Assembly (NCBI RefSeq): GCF_002999135.1
Contig: NZ_CP027229.1
Location: 1,178,001-1,242,000 of the forward strand
DNA: 64,000 nucleotides
From: Capnocytophaga sp. oral taxon 878
GTDB lineage: Bacteria; Bacteroidota; Bacteroidia; Flavobacteriales; Flavobacteriaceae
Direction of reading: 5' to 3'
Shown here: piece by piece, positions 28,951-38,264 of the stretch
How positions within the stretch are numbered: the first letter of the stretch is position 1
Layout of the letters: every line of letters starts with the position of its first letter
The notes under the pieces: model-generated
Told to the model about the DNA's origin: nothing
Database searches by the model: none
Seen by the model: the letters and a program-made list of their open reading frames with translations, nothing else
Translations under genes and position numbers: made by a program

Positions 28951-30838
28951 TTGTTTTTTTGTTTGTTATTTCTTCTGTTATTTTTCTTATATTTCGTCTT
29001 ATTTGTGTTATTGTATATTCTTTTGAATTATGTGTTTTAGAGGCTGTAAATATTCCATCTTCTTGTTTTTCAAAAAACCAATCGTTATCTCCTTTTGAAG
29101 AACCTACATCCCAAAATCTGTATTTTATACTACCATTATCACATTCTCTTCCTACTATAACAACATAATGATCTGTTGTGGTTTCATTGATGTAATCTTT
29201 GTATTTTTTACCTTCTTTATCTATTTTATCCTTCGGTTTATAATTAAATGTATGATTCACACCAACCATAACAGGAAGTCCATGTTCCAAGGATTTATCT
29301 AAATATTCATAAGCTTTATTTATTTTTTCTATATCTCTAAAAATTAATTTATTTCGTTCTTTGTTTTCATCAGCTAACTGAAACTCACACTCATACCATT
29401 TATTATTAGGATAAGCTTTAGATTCTATTCCAGCTCCTTCTGGCATAATTACTGTTGTTGTTACGACTTGTTTGTTTTCATCTTCATCTTTTTTCACTTC
29501 CTTTATACCGCTTAAAATTTCTCTACAAGTTAGATTACAATTTAAGTTCCCTTTTCCTTGAGGTTTAAATTTTATCTTACTACGTAAATCAATATGCTTT
29601 TTATGACAATATGGGCAAGCCCCTTCTTCTAATGGTTCTTCTTTCTTTTCTTCTTTCTTTTCTTCTTTCTTTTCTTCCTTCTTTACTTCTCCAACCTCTA
29701 CTTTTACAGGGCTTTTACCATATTTGACTTCTACATCTTCATATACAAGTTCAAAAGGTTTACTTTTCTTGCTATCTCTAAAAGTATGTACCTCTATGGA
29801 GTAGTTCTGACTTTCAGAATCTCCTTCCCAGAGATACTTACCTCGTTCAAAAAATTCTTTATCAACTGTTATTTTATTACAATAATATTGATCTTCCCAT
29901 AAATAGAAAAGACCACTTTGATATACAGGATCGTCTTCTTCCATTCTTTCCTTTTTTGTTTTACCATCTTTCTCCCAAATAGTATACTTGACGGCAGCTC
30001 CTATCATACCTGTAGACTCTATACATACTTGAATGACATCTCCAACTTCTATTTTAGTGATTTTATTTTTATCCTTATCAACAAAATAAGCCTTTTGTAT
30101 TTCTCTTTTTACCTGAACCTCATTACTATGTTTTTCTAAAATTCCAAAACTTGCAGTTACACAAAACTCGTGTTCTGTACCTTCACCATTTGCTCCTTGT
30201 GGTAAATAACGATTTGCAAGATATTGTAATGTTTTCTGATGGGTTATTAAGGGGATTCTTAACCTTGCTATGTTATCAGCTTCAACTTCAGCCGAAAATT
30301 CTTTAGTTGAATAACTATGTTTTGAATCATTTTCTTGTTTATCATTTTCCCATAGATGAAAATGTATCTTTTTTCCCTGTAATCCTTGTGTTTTTGCAAA
30401 AGCAATCAAAGTGTCTTGATAACTTACTTTTGTTATACTACCTTCACCCTCTTTCATAAGGTGTACTTCTAAAATTTTAGGTTCTATATTATGCCTTGTT
30501 GTTACCTTTTCTTCTTCTTTTTTAATCTCTATTTCAAGAGAAGCCTCTTCTGAGAAATTACTTAGCTCAGAATTTTTTTTTTCTTTTACTTTTTCAATAT
30601 CATATATTTTAATGATAAATGTACCTCCGTCTTTTCCAAAAGATCCAAATTTCATTGGTTTCAATGGTTTTTTATCTTCTTTTATCTCATTAATAAAAGG
30701 ATTACCATTTCCCTTCTTATAGATACACCATCTATATCTTTTAGAAGTTTTTTCGTCATTTATGGTAACGTAAAAAGTTCCTCCTTTGGTTGTTGGCTTA
30801 TTTTTTTCATCGAATGTAATTGCTATTTTGTCTGGCAT
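28907..30838 (-). CDS. Probable T6SS effector: Ig-like delivery region with C-terminal cysteine-hydrolase-like domain
   Basis: The protein has 643 aa. Residues 1-385 are beta-rich Ig-like modules that align with those of the effector at 42241, including FVDKDKNKITKIEVGD and YGKSPVKVEV. A KEEKK repeat linker (about 390-403) follows. The C-terminal domain starts with CPYC (about 407), then shows Cys near 436-440 (NCNLTCREIL), His near 555 (DHYVVIVG) and Asp near 576 (FWDVGS), an arrangement like papain-fold or NlpC-type hydrolases. Peptidoglycan or protein cleavage is possible. The start is ATG 30838, 4 bp after the LysM gene. The gene is AT-rich, suggesting a replaceable module. Confidence 0.62.
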   Translation of the reverse strand: MPDKIAITFDEKNKPTTKGGTFYVTINDEKTSKRYRWCIYKKGNGNPFINEIKEDKKPLKPMKFGSFGKDGGTFIIKIYDIEKVKEKKNSELSNFSEEASLEIEIKKEEEKVTTRHNIEPKILEVHLMKEGEGSITKVSYQDTLIAFAKTQGLQGKKIHFHLWENDKQENDSKHSYSTKEFSAEVEADNIARLRIPLITHQKTLQYLANRYLPQGANGEGTEHEFCVTASFGILEKHSNEVQVKREIQKAYFVDKDKNKITKIEVGDVIQVCIESTGMIGAAVKYTIWEKDGKTKKERMEEDDPVYQSGLFYLWEDQYYCNKITVDKEFFERGKYLWEGDSESQNYSIEVHTFRDSKKSKPFELVYEDVEVKYGKSPVKVEVGEVKKEEKKEEKKEEKKEEPLEEGACPYCHKKHIDLRSKIKFKPQGKGNLNCNLTCREILSGIKEVKKDEDENKQVVTTTVIMPEGAGIESKAYPNNKWYECEFQLADENKERNKLIFRDIEKINKAYEYLDKSLEHGLPVMVGVNHTFNYKPKDKIDKEGKKYKDYINETTTDHYVVIVGRECDNGSIKYRFWDVGSSKGDNDWFFEKQEDGIFTASKTHNSKEYTITQIRRNIRKITEEITNKKTNEKTKKTKNKIITY

Positions 30839-30842
30839 ATTT

Positions 30843-31850
30843 TTAGTGTTTTATAGATTTTAGATTGATACTATTCTTTCTATACAATTTTCCTTCATTA
30901 TAGAGCGTTATCTCTGCATCTATTTTGAGAAGTTGCTGTGTATCTCTTTGGGTTCTATATGTAATTTCAAAACTACTTCTAATGGGAGTTATATCATCTA
31001 TAGCTCTAATACCGTCCAACAAATCCCATAGGTTATAATTCCTCTTTAACTCACCCTTTACAATTGTTACAATTTCCTCTTTTTCAAATACCACTTCTGC
31101 TTCTAACTCATAAGGAATAAAAGCACTGCCCTGCACAGGGCAAAACTCCTCTTCCCACTTTTCATTGTCCTTATGAAACCACTCCATACGAGGAAAGAGT
31201 ACCTGATTTAAGAACGACATCTGTAAGCGTTCTATCATATATTCCTTATCTATCAGTTTTTCATAGAAAGCATTGGTATAGCTTTTGGTTAATTTTCCTT
31301 CAAAATAACCTTCTATATCAGTACGTTTTTGCCTAAATCGCTCAATGATTTCTCGGTGGTTTTCTATATCTGTGATACCTCCATTTATAGATAGATGGTA
31401 CTTTAATGGTTGCATCGCCTGCATACAAGCCGTTGCTAACTCGGTGAATTTGGTATCAGCTTCCTCATAAGTTGTATTTACAATCATACTCCACCCTTTC
31501 TCTGCTTTCTCCATCTGCAAAGAAAGGGAATAATCTGTTTTTACTTCCTTATCTGAGGTGATGACTACTTCTTTTACTTTATAGTCCTTTGCATAAAACT
31601 TCTTATCCAAATAACGGGAAGGACGCTCTAATTCTTTTTGTACAGCCTTTTGATGTCCTTGCAAAATAGCGAGTTCTTCTTCTGAAGGAACTATAATGCG
31701 CTCTGTCTTAGAGGTTAGCTTTTGTTCCAATAGTTCCCATAACTCACAACGCATATTGTGATAATGCCGTAAGTCATTTACTGAGATTTGAAGCTTCTCA
31801 GCAATCAACTGTAAGGTATCCCCTTTCTTTACCTTGTATATTCTACTCAT
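30843..31850 (-). CDS. LysM-domain T6SS-locus protein
   Basis: This 335-aa protein starts with a LysM domain (YKVKKGDTLQLIAEKLQIS, residues 5-23, continuing to about 50). No signal peptide is present, so the protein may stay in the cytoplasm as a baseplate or phage-tail-like component, much as some tail proteins carry LysM. The rest is mixed alpha/beta without a known motif. It lies between tssN and the effector gene; a role as adaptor loading that effector is possible but unproven. Confidence 0.6.
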   Translation of the reverse strand: MSRIYKVKKGDTLQLIAEKLQISVNDLRHYHNMRCELWELLEQKLTSKTERIIVPSEEELAILQGHQKAVQKELERPSRYLDKKFYAKDYKVKEVVITSDKEVKTDYSLSLQMEKAEKGWSMIVNTTYEEADTKFTELATACMQAMQPLKYHLSINGGITDIENHREIIERFRQKRTDIEGYFEGKLTKSYTNAFYEKLIDKEYMIERLQMSFLNQVLFPRMEWFHKDNEKWEEEFCPVQGSAFIPYELEAEVVFEKEEIVTIVKGELKRNYNLWDLLDGIRAIDDITPIRSSFEITYRTQRDTQQLLKIDAEITLYNEGKLYRKNSINLKSIKH

Positions 31851-31873
31851 AAGCGTATCATTTTAGGGTTATA

Positions 31874-32812
31874 CTATTGAAATTCATAGGTTTCTTCCTC
31901 TTCCTCCTCTTCTTTAAGTTTATTGTCTACGCCTTCTTTTCGTATACAGAATATTACACTGTTCTCAACGATGTTATTGGAAAGAAGTGTGCCATCAGGG
32001 ATAATAAACCGCGTTTTCTCATACCATTTAGGTTGCAAATAGAATATCCAATGACACAAGCCATTGTCATCTTCTGTTTGTATGGGTTCATTAAAGTGTT
32101 TTTCGTTGTAGTCTAATACAAAACTGTAGAAAAGTCTCCCAAAATCAATACGTGAGGGTGCTTTAGCTCTAAAAGAACTGAAATTCTCATCTGTTTCTTC
32201 CTTCTTTACTACTAAAGAGATGAGTACCAAATCACGCATTTCCTCATCCTTGATACTTCCTCTTTGTTTGTAATCAGCAGGGAACTGCCAAGACTCGTAC
32301 TCCACAGGAGGTATGCTGATAGCTCTGTTAAAACTGTCATTAAGCAAGGTAGGTACAAAAAACCACAAGAAATGCATCAACATCCAATAAGCAAAGATTA
32401 CATCATTGAGGAAAGAATAAATAAGCAAGAATGGAATGCTTGCAAAAGCTACTATCAGGATAGCAAAGAGATACTCTGTGAGTGCCTCTTTTGACTCAAA
32501 CTTCTTAAAGTAGTAGCGGTATAAAAAGCAGTGGAGTATTCCCAGTCCTAATGAAGCTATCTGATAAAAGATAAACTCATATAGGTTGTTGTCTATAAAA
32601 AGGCGGCTATAGCCCATCAGAGATACAACTGCATAAACAAATACGGCTGCACTTATATAGATATAGAACTTGGTTTTATACTTTTCCTTAAAACCATCTA
32701 CCTTTGAGGCAAAAAACATCTTTAAGGCGACGCAGCCCATTATGATAACCAGCACAATGATAATCAATTGCGGGTCAAGTAAGTGTCCAAAGTATTTCTT
32801 TATATGGTTCAT
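31874..32812 (-). CDS. tssN: TssN-like polytopic membrane protein
   Basis: This 312-aa protein has about five or six membrane helices within residues 14-165 and a cytoplasmic C-terminal domain of about 140 residues (DEEMRDLVLISLVVKKEE, FSSFRAKAPSRIDFG). This matches TssN, an inner-membrane protein specific to subtype iii and thought to anchor the baseplate in place of TssL/M. It ends with an acidic tail. It lies 14 bp after tssG. Confidence 0.82.
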   Translation of the reverse strand: MNHIKKYFGHLLDPQLIIIVLVIIMGCVALKMFFASKVDGFKEKYKTKFYIYISAAVFVYAVVSLMGYSRLFIDNNLYEFIFYQIASLGLGILHCFLYRYYFKKFESKEALTEYLFAILIVAFASIPFLLIYSFLNDVIFAYWMLMHFLWFFVPTLLNDSFNRAISIPPVEYESWQFPADYKQRGSIKDEEMRDLVLISLVVKKEETDENFSSFRAKAPSRIDFGRLFYSFVLDYNEKHFNEPIQTEDDNGLCHWIFYLQPKWYEKTRFIIPDGTLLSNNIVENSVIFCIRKEGVDNKLKEEEEEEETYEFQ

Positions 32813-32826
32813 AGTATATTGTAATA

Positions 32827-33786
32827 TTAATCTGCTTTAATTTCTGTTAGGTAAGTATTGTATCCCAAATAGGAGGGACTTTCTGTTGCATTTAGGGTTG
32901 ATGACTGCTTTTCCTTGGGCAGTAGCACCTCTGTGGTTACCTCTACCTCCATAGGGAAAAAGTGTCTATAGAAAAACGCCAAAAGCTCCTTAATAGCTCC
33001 TTGATGTAGGTACTCAGGTAACTCAGTTTGCTGCAAAGGACCTATTTGCAAGTCCAAATGCTTGGTGTAATCTGTATAATCAGTACCTGCAATCGTATCC
33101 AAGCCTAAATAGCAACTCCCAAGTAGGGTATCTTGGGCAGTATCTGCATAGTTGCCATATTCTCTGATATTTACCTTGACCTCTTCACCAATAAGCAGTG
33201 ATAGTACCTCGCAAGTCTTATCAAGGTCGCCTATAATCTTATGTGCATAGGGTAATATGCTGATAAACTTTAAGGCTAATACTGGCTCAAAGCTCATAGG
33301 GACATTCCATAGGGTGTACAGTACATCAGGAGCAAGGGTGCTATTGATTTCTTTTAAGAACGAACTCTCAAAGATTTCAGTTTGTACATTGAATTGAAAC
33401 AGCTCATTCTCCAAAGGCGCAAAGAATAATCTCGCTGCTTTTTCTTCCTCCTTCTGCTGGCGATACTCCTTAACCATTGTCTCTATACCTTTCTTTGAGG
33501 TATCTGCATTCTTGCTGTGTACCATTCCTTCTGGTAAGGTATCATACAGACTATCACGGGAGAGACTTATGTAAAGCATCTGAGTAGCATCGTAGAGATA
33601 GTCCTTTACAGAAGCATCCAACACATCAAAGCGATAACTGCGTGAAAACTGCCCTTCTTTCTCTACAATACACTGGTTTTCTTTGATATGTTTGTGTTGT
33701 ATCAGGTCACTGACAAGGACTTCTGCCTTGATGTCGTATTTCAAAGCAGTGATTTCTTGGGCGATATGTTCTAAGTCTGTTGCCAT
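32827..33786 (-). CDS. tssG: TssG baseplate protein
   Basis: This 319-aa protein resembles TssG (VasB/ImpH) of subtype iii in its N-terminal helical part and in the segment GEEVKVNIREYG followed by LLGSCYLGLDTIAG, which fits the family's conserved LG motif. With TssF it forms the baseplate wedge. The start overlaps the end of the NlpC/P60-like lipoprotein gene by one base. Confidence 0.82.
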   Translation of the reverse strand: MATDLEHIAQEITALKYDIKAEVLVSDLIQHKHIKENQCIVEKEGQFSRSYRFDVLDASVKDYLYDATQMLYISLSRDSLYDTLPEGMVHSKNADTSKKGIETMVKEYRQQKEEEKAARLFFAPLENELFQFNVQTEIFESSFLKEINSTLAPDVLYTLWNVPMSFEPVLALKFISILPYAHKIIGDLDKTCEVLSLLIGEEVKVNIREYGNYADTAQDTLLGSCYLGLDTIAGTDYTDYTKHLDLQIGPLQQTELPEYLHQGAIKELLAFFYRHFFPMEVEVTTEVLLPKEKQSSTLNATESPSYLGYNTYLTEIKAD

Positions 33787-34427
33787 TACTTTTTTTGCTC
33801 TTGTTTTAGTCTCCCAGCAGCTACATAGCGCAACTGAAAATAAGGGTCGTTAAAATCATAGATATTTAACCCTTCCTCAGTGCAGGCTAAGATACGGTCG
33901 TTGTGTAGGTATATCCCCACATCTGAGATAGGTTGTTCTTTGGAATATCTGAAAAACAATATATCACCTTCTTTTAAAAAATCCCTTCCTGTAAAGAGCT
34001 GTAAAGATTTAGAGCGGAATATACCATCAGCAGTTTTAGGAAAAGTCTCTTTGTAAACATCACTAAATAGTGCTTGTACAAAGTAAGAAGCATCAACGCC
34101 TGTTTTCTTATCCAAGCTCTGCGGCTTGTAAGGCGTACCTATCCAAGCATCAATATAAGCGTATAAGGGATAATTGCGTATATCCTGTGGCATCATCTTT
34201 AAGATGATGGAATACTTCTCTTTAAGCCGTATTTCCTCATCTGAAAGCTGCTCATCCTTGTAATTGCTTTCTGTGTATTTGGCGTCTATACTGTCCTTAT
34301 GAGCTTGCGCGGCTTTGCGAAAGCTATCCGTAGAATAATGATAGGGCACCTCACGAATGTACTTACCTGTTGAGCAAGCGGCTGTAAAGATGAGTGCTGA
34401 TATGTAAATGAGTCTCTTATAGGTCAT
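33786..34427 (-). CDS. NlpC/P60-fold lipoprotein lacking catalytic residues
   Basis: This 213-aa lipoprotein (lipobox FTAACS) carries an NlpC/P60 domain from about residue 90: YIDAWIGTPY, GVDASYFVQALF, EGDILFF, SDVGIYLHND. In active members the second motif contains the nucleophile as DCSG; here it is DASY (Ala near 113), and the His before VGIY is Asp. Both catalytic positions are therefore lost, which points to a structural or peptidoglycan-binding role, probably as an outer-membrane part of the T6SS envelope complex. It lies between tssH and tssG. Confidence 0.72.
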   Translation of the reverse strand: MTYKRLIYISALIFTAACSTGKYIREVPYHYSTDSFRKAAQAHKDSIDAKYTESNYKDEQLSDEEIRLKEKYSIILKMMPQDIRNYPLYAYIDAWIGTPYKPQSLDKKTGVDASYFVQALFSDVYKETFPKTADGIFRSKSLQLFTGRDFLKEGDILFFRYSKEQPISDVGIYLHNDRILACTEEGLNIYDFNDPYFQLRYVAAGRLKQEQKK

Positions 34428-34528
34428 TGCGGTTTTTGTTCTTATTAAGTTCTTTCTAAGACCTTTACGCGGGGTAAAGATATAAAATATTTTTGAAAAT
34501 AGATGTTATTTACTTCAATTATTTTCAT

Positions 34529-36997
34529 TTATTTTCTGTTCCACACGATTTTCCCGTCCTGCCAATCCGCTATGATGCTATCGCCTTCTTTAAACTCTCC
34601 TGCGATAATCTTTTTGGCTAAGGGACGACGTAGTTTGGCACGGATGACGCCCTTTAAAGGACGTGCCCCGTATTTGATATCATAGCCCTCTTCTGAAAGC
34701 TGTTCTTTGGCAGTATCGGTGATTTCTAACTGTATGTTGATATTCTTTACCAAGTCCAACAGCTCTTTCTTTAAGTGTATCTCAAAGATTTTAAGCGCAT
34801 TCCCCTTGCTGATAGGGGCAAAGGGTATCGTTTCGGTAAGTCGCCCTAAGAACTCAGGACGGAAATAACCACTCATACGCTCTAAAAGCTCAGAAGAAGT
34901 AGGGATATTTCCCTTTTCAAAAGACTGTACGATAAACTCAGAGCCTATATTGGAAGTGAAGAGCACAATAGCATTAGAAAAATCACCCTCTTTGCCCAAG
35001 CGATCGTGAAGCTTACCCTCATCCATTATCTGTAAGAAGACGTCAAATACCGAGCTATGCGCCTTTTCAATTTCATCAAAAAGCACGATGGCATAAGGCT
35101 TTTGGCGTATTTTATTGACTAACAAGCCACCCTCTTCATAGCCTACATAACCTGGTGGTGCGCCATAAAGTAAAGCAGCGGAGTGCTCTTCCTTGAACTC
35201 AGACATATCAAAGCGGATAATCGCATTCTCATCTTGGAATAGAAACTCAGCCAACGACTTAGCAAGCTCTGTCTTCCCCGTACCTGTGGGACCTAAAAAG
35301 AAGAAAGAACCAATAGGCTGTCCTGCCTTATTTAAGCCTGAACGACTTTCCAAGATAGCCTCAGAGACAATCTCAATGGCGTGGTCTTGCCCTACTACCC
35401 GCTGGGCTAATACGTTTTCCATATCATTGAGCCGCTGCTTTTCCTCTTCTTTAAGCTTGCCAATAGGAATGTTGGTCTTTTGAGAGATGATAAAAGCAAG
35501 GTCGTATTCAGTGATATGGCTTCGCTTTTCCTTCGCTATGGCTTCGATGCGATCAATAAGACTGCGGCATAGGTTGAGAAGTTCATCAGTAGAGGTGTTT
35601 TCAATGGGATTATGCTCGTTCTGTGTTTCACTCTCTGAGCCACTGAGGTTTTGCAGTTTTTGGCATAGGTCTTTATAAAGCCACTGAGCCAGCAATTGGC
35701 GGTCTTTTTCGCTGAGGAGCTTTTTGTTTTCTCTTAGCTCCAATACTTTGCCTATAAAATAGTTGCGTTCTTTTAAGAATGACTCCCCTGCTGTTTTAAG
35801 CGATGCCATTGTCTGGTCTATCAGGTCAATTGCCGAAGCAGGCAAACTGCGTTCCTTCATAAAACGCTTGGAAAGGCGAATCGCTTCTTTAATGGTCAGG
35901 TCGTCAATGCTGATGTTATGGTGCTTTTGATAGTCGGCTAAAGCTTGTTTGAGCATCCTAAAATGAGTGTCGTCATCGCTTTCTTCTAACCTTAAAAGTT
36001 CAAACATACCCGATAGTCCCTGTTCTTTTTCTATCTTTTTGGTGTATTCCTCAATGGTAGAGGTCGCAATAAGCCGTAAGCCTTTGGAGAGTTCGCTTTT
36101 CAGCAAGTTTGCAATAGAGGAGTCTGAACCTTGTCCGCCCAAAATAGAGTGGATTTCTTCAATAATAAGCACCGCTTTTGGGAGAGCTTTAAGTTCTTGG
36201 GCGATGTTCTTTAAGCGGTCTTCAATCTCGCCCTTATAAGAAGCCCCAGCCACGATAGCCCCCATATCCAACTCGAAGACTTCTAAGCCCGCGAGCAGTT
36301 CTGGGATTTGCTGCCATACCACTTTCTGGACAAACCCCTCTAAAACCGCTGTTTTACCTACTCCCGAATCACCGATAATCAGCACATTAGGCTTGTTAAA
36401 ACGGCAAAGTATTTCAATGATTTTGTTGATTTCAGTATCGCGCCCTACTAAAAGGTCTTTTTCTTTTTGAGGTTTTACCTGTGCGTTTTTGTGGATGCAG
36501 TATTTTTGTAAGAAGTTGTTTTTCTTTTTTGCTGAGGGTTCGTTAGGAGTGTTGTTAGAGAAGATGGTACCGCTTACGGTTTGGTCTTTCAGGAGTTCAG
36601 CACGAGAGACGGGAAAGGTCTTCATTTGGTCAAAGCTAAAAGCTACCCCTGGACTGCTGATTGCTACTATTACCGCAAAGAGGCTTATTTCTTCCTCTAA
36701 GAGGCTTTCGGCGACTTCATTAGCCTCTGTGAAGATGGTATCAATCACCTCATCGGGTTCGCAGCTATAAGTGTGTGTAGATTTAGGAAGTTCCTCAAGA
36801 CGCACTTCTGCCCATTCCTCTAAGTAAAACACATCAATACCCTTTGCCTCTAAACTTTTAAGCAAAGACAAATCGCGGTTGAGCATTGCTTTCAGCAAAT
36901 GCGCTCCTGAGTAATGAGCGTGGATATGCTCCTTGCCTATCTTTTGGGCTATTTGAAGGGCTTTTTGGACTTCCTGAGTATAGGGCTTTTGTTGCAT
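34529..36997 (-). CDS. tssH: TssH/ClpV sheath-recycling ATPase
   Basis: This 822-aa Clp/Hsp100 ATPase has an N-terminal Clp repeat region (HIHAHYSGAHLLKAML), first Walker A GDSGVGKT near residue 207 and second Walker A GPTGTGKT near 569. The C-terminal D2 small domain has YDIKYGARPLKGVIR. ClpV disassembles contracted TssBC sheath for reuse. The length is slightly shorter than in Pseudomonadota. It follows the L,D-transpeptidase-like effector/immunity pair in the same orientation. Confidence 0.95.
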   Translation of the reverse strand: MQQKPYTQEVQKALQIAQKIGKEHIHAHYSGAHLLKAMLNRDLSLLKSLEAKGIDVFYLEEWAEVRLEELPKSTHTYSCEPDEVIDTIFTEANEVAESLLEEEISLFAVIVAISSPGVAFSFDQMKTFPVSRAELLKDQTVSGTIFSNNTPNEPSAKKKNNFLQKYCIHKNAQVKPQKEKDLLVGRDTEINKIIEILCRFNKPNVLIIGDSGVGKTAVLEGFVQKVVWQQIPELLAGLEVFELDMGAIVAGASYKGEIEDRLKNIAQELKALPKAVLIIEEIHSILGGQGSDSSIANLLKSELSKGLRLIATSTIEEYTKKIEKEQGLSGMFELLRLEESDDDTHFRMLKQALADYQKHHNISIDDLTIKEAIRLSKRFMKERSLPASAIDLIDQTMASLKTAGESFLKERNYFIGKVLELRENKKLLSEKDRQLLAQWLYKDLCQKLQNLSGSESETQNEHNPIENTSTDELLNLCRSLIDRIEAIAKEKRSHITEYDLAFIISQKTNIPIGKLKEEEKQRLNDMENVLAQRVVGQDHAIEIVSEAILESRSGLNKAGQPIGSFFFLGPTGTGKTELAKSLAEFLFQDENAIIRFDMSEFKEEHSAALLYGAPPGYVGYEEGGLLVNKIRQKPYAIVLFDEIEKAHSSVFDVFLQIMDEGKLHDRLGKEGDFSNAIVLFTSNIGSEFIVQSFEKGNIPTSSELLERMSGYFRPEFLGRLTETIPFAPISKGNALKIFEIHLKKELLDLVKNINIQLEITDTAKEQLSEEGYDIKYGARPLKGVIRAKLRRPLAKKIIAGEFKEGDSIIADWQDGKIVWNRK

Positions 36998-37022
36998 AGG
37001 GTTTTAAAATAAGATATATTAA

Positions 37023-37478
37023 TTATTTAAATTTGTATACATAAATTCTATCATCTTCTTTAGGATAGACCATTATAAGCCTATCTTTTAAAAACACTTC
37101 AAAGTTCCTAATTGTATCTTTTCCGTCTATAAGACAATCCAGTTTTCTATTTATTAATATTTTATTACTATACCCCCTATTTTTGAATATAATATTTCCA
37201 TCACTTTTATTTCTTGTGTGAATAATAAAACCCTCTGCAGCACCATCATATATTTGCAAAATACCTAAACTATCGTAAATAACTTTTTCTTCAACAACAT
37301 ATTTAGTTCCTCTTATCATTTCTATTTTTGATTGTTCAACTGTAATATTTTTTTTCTCAAAAACTCTTTCTCTTTCATAAATAAATATATTTTCTTTTAG
37401 CATCTCTAATCTCTTAGAAGTGTTGTTGCAACTAATAAACAACAAAGTGATTGCTACTAAATTTATAATTTTCCTCAT
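37023..37478 (-). CDS. Lipoprotein, probable immunity to the L,D-transpeptidase-like effector
   Basis: This 151-aa lipoprotein (NLVAITLLFISC) has a small beta-rich mature domain and no recognised family. It starts 1 bp after the stop of the effector gene at 37480, so the pair is one translational unit. Immunity is inferred from position and anchoring. The gene is AT-rich compared with tssH on its other side. Confidence 0.55.
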   Translation of the reverse strand: MRKIINLVAITLLFISCNNTSKRLEMLKENIFIYERERVFEKKNITVEQSKIEMIRGTKYVVEEKVIYDSLGILQIYDGAAEGFIIHTRNKSDGNIIFKNRGYSNKILINRKLDCLIDGKDTIRNFEVFLKDRLIMVYPKEDDRIYVYKFK

Positions 37479-37479
37479 C

Positions 37480-38259
37480 TTATTGATTTTTTAAGGTTCT
37501 TAATTCTTCTACTTTACCTCTTTTCTCAACAACCACTTGTATAGCTCTCCCTTCTGCTTGTCCTACAATATATTTTATTGCTGTTTTGTATGCCTTGTTT
37601 GCAGGCTCATAATTTTGGTATAAACTGCCTTTCCTTACTCTTTCGGCTTCTGCTGCTGTAGTACTTATTTGAACTTTTGGAACAATTCCAAAACATCCAT
37701 AAGAACCTGCTAATTTATTTCCTTCAGCACCCTTGAACCAACCTCCTATATGTATCATAACCCCTTTAGCTATGGATAAGTTTTTTCTATAGTCATCAAT
37801 ATTTTCCCCATTCACAAAAGTTTGCATCCTTTTAGTATGAGGTACAGCATTTAGTTCCTCTGAATTATGTTGTCTTAGTGCAAATGCATCTACTCCTGCG
37901 CTGGGAGGGTATGCTGTAGGAACAGTAGCGTATAAGTTGACTTTCTCGTCAGCAGGTTCAAAACATCTATTAGATAATGCTATAGTACCGTCTTCTTTTA
38001 CTCCTCTTGAGTACCAAGAATCTCTTGTAACATTGTATGATGCAATAATTTTTCCTTCTTTTACTACATTCATTTTATAAGTTGGGACAACTATTGATTC
38101 ATACTTTAATTCAGCAACATCTCCATAGATAAATAAACAAGTATATCCTGTTATTTCAGTGGTTATAACTAACTTTATAGGAGACGTTCCTCCTGCAGCT
38201 CTCAGGGTAGCTGTTACGGATTTGCCTGTTTCTCTAAGTGTAATTGTTATTGTTGCCAT
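37480..38259 (-). CDS. L,D-transpeptidase-like (YkuD/DUF5675-like) protein, probable T6SS effector
   Basis: The protein has 259 aa. The segment MIHIGGWF (His near 169) and, 18 residues later, SYGCFGI (Cys near 187) recall the H...SHGC active site of YkuD-type L,D-transpeptidases and related DUF5675 proteins. The N-terminal half is beta-rich and shares VPTYK...VTRD with the 232-aa protein beside tssE. It lies 5 bp after the PAAR-like gene and is coupled to a small lipoprotein gene, the usual setting for a PAAR-borne effector. It may modify or cut target peptidoglycan cross-links. There is no signal peptide, as expected for T6SS cargo. Confidence 0.62.
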   Translation of the reverse strand: MATITITLRETGKSVTATLRAAGGTSPIKLVITTEITGYTCLFIYGDVAELKYESIVVPTYKMNVVKEGKIIASYNVTRDSWYSRGVKEDGTIALSNRCFEPADEKVNLYATVPTAYPPSAGVDAFALRQHNSEELNAVPHTKRMQTFVNGENIDDYRKNLSIAKGVMIHIGGWFKGAEGNKLAGSYGCFGIVPKVQISTTAAEAERVRKGSLYQNYEPANKAYKTAIKYIVGQAEGRAIQVVVEKRGKVEELRTLKNQ

Positions 38260-38264
38260 AGGAG

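Noticed and set aside
29640..29690. Short tandem repeat (possible CRISPR or microsatellite)
   Set aside because: It is coding sequence for the KEEKK linker of the effector at 28907; there are no spacers.
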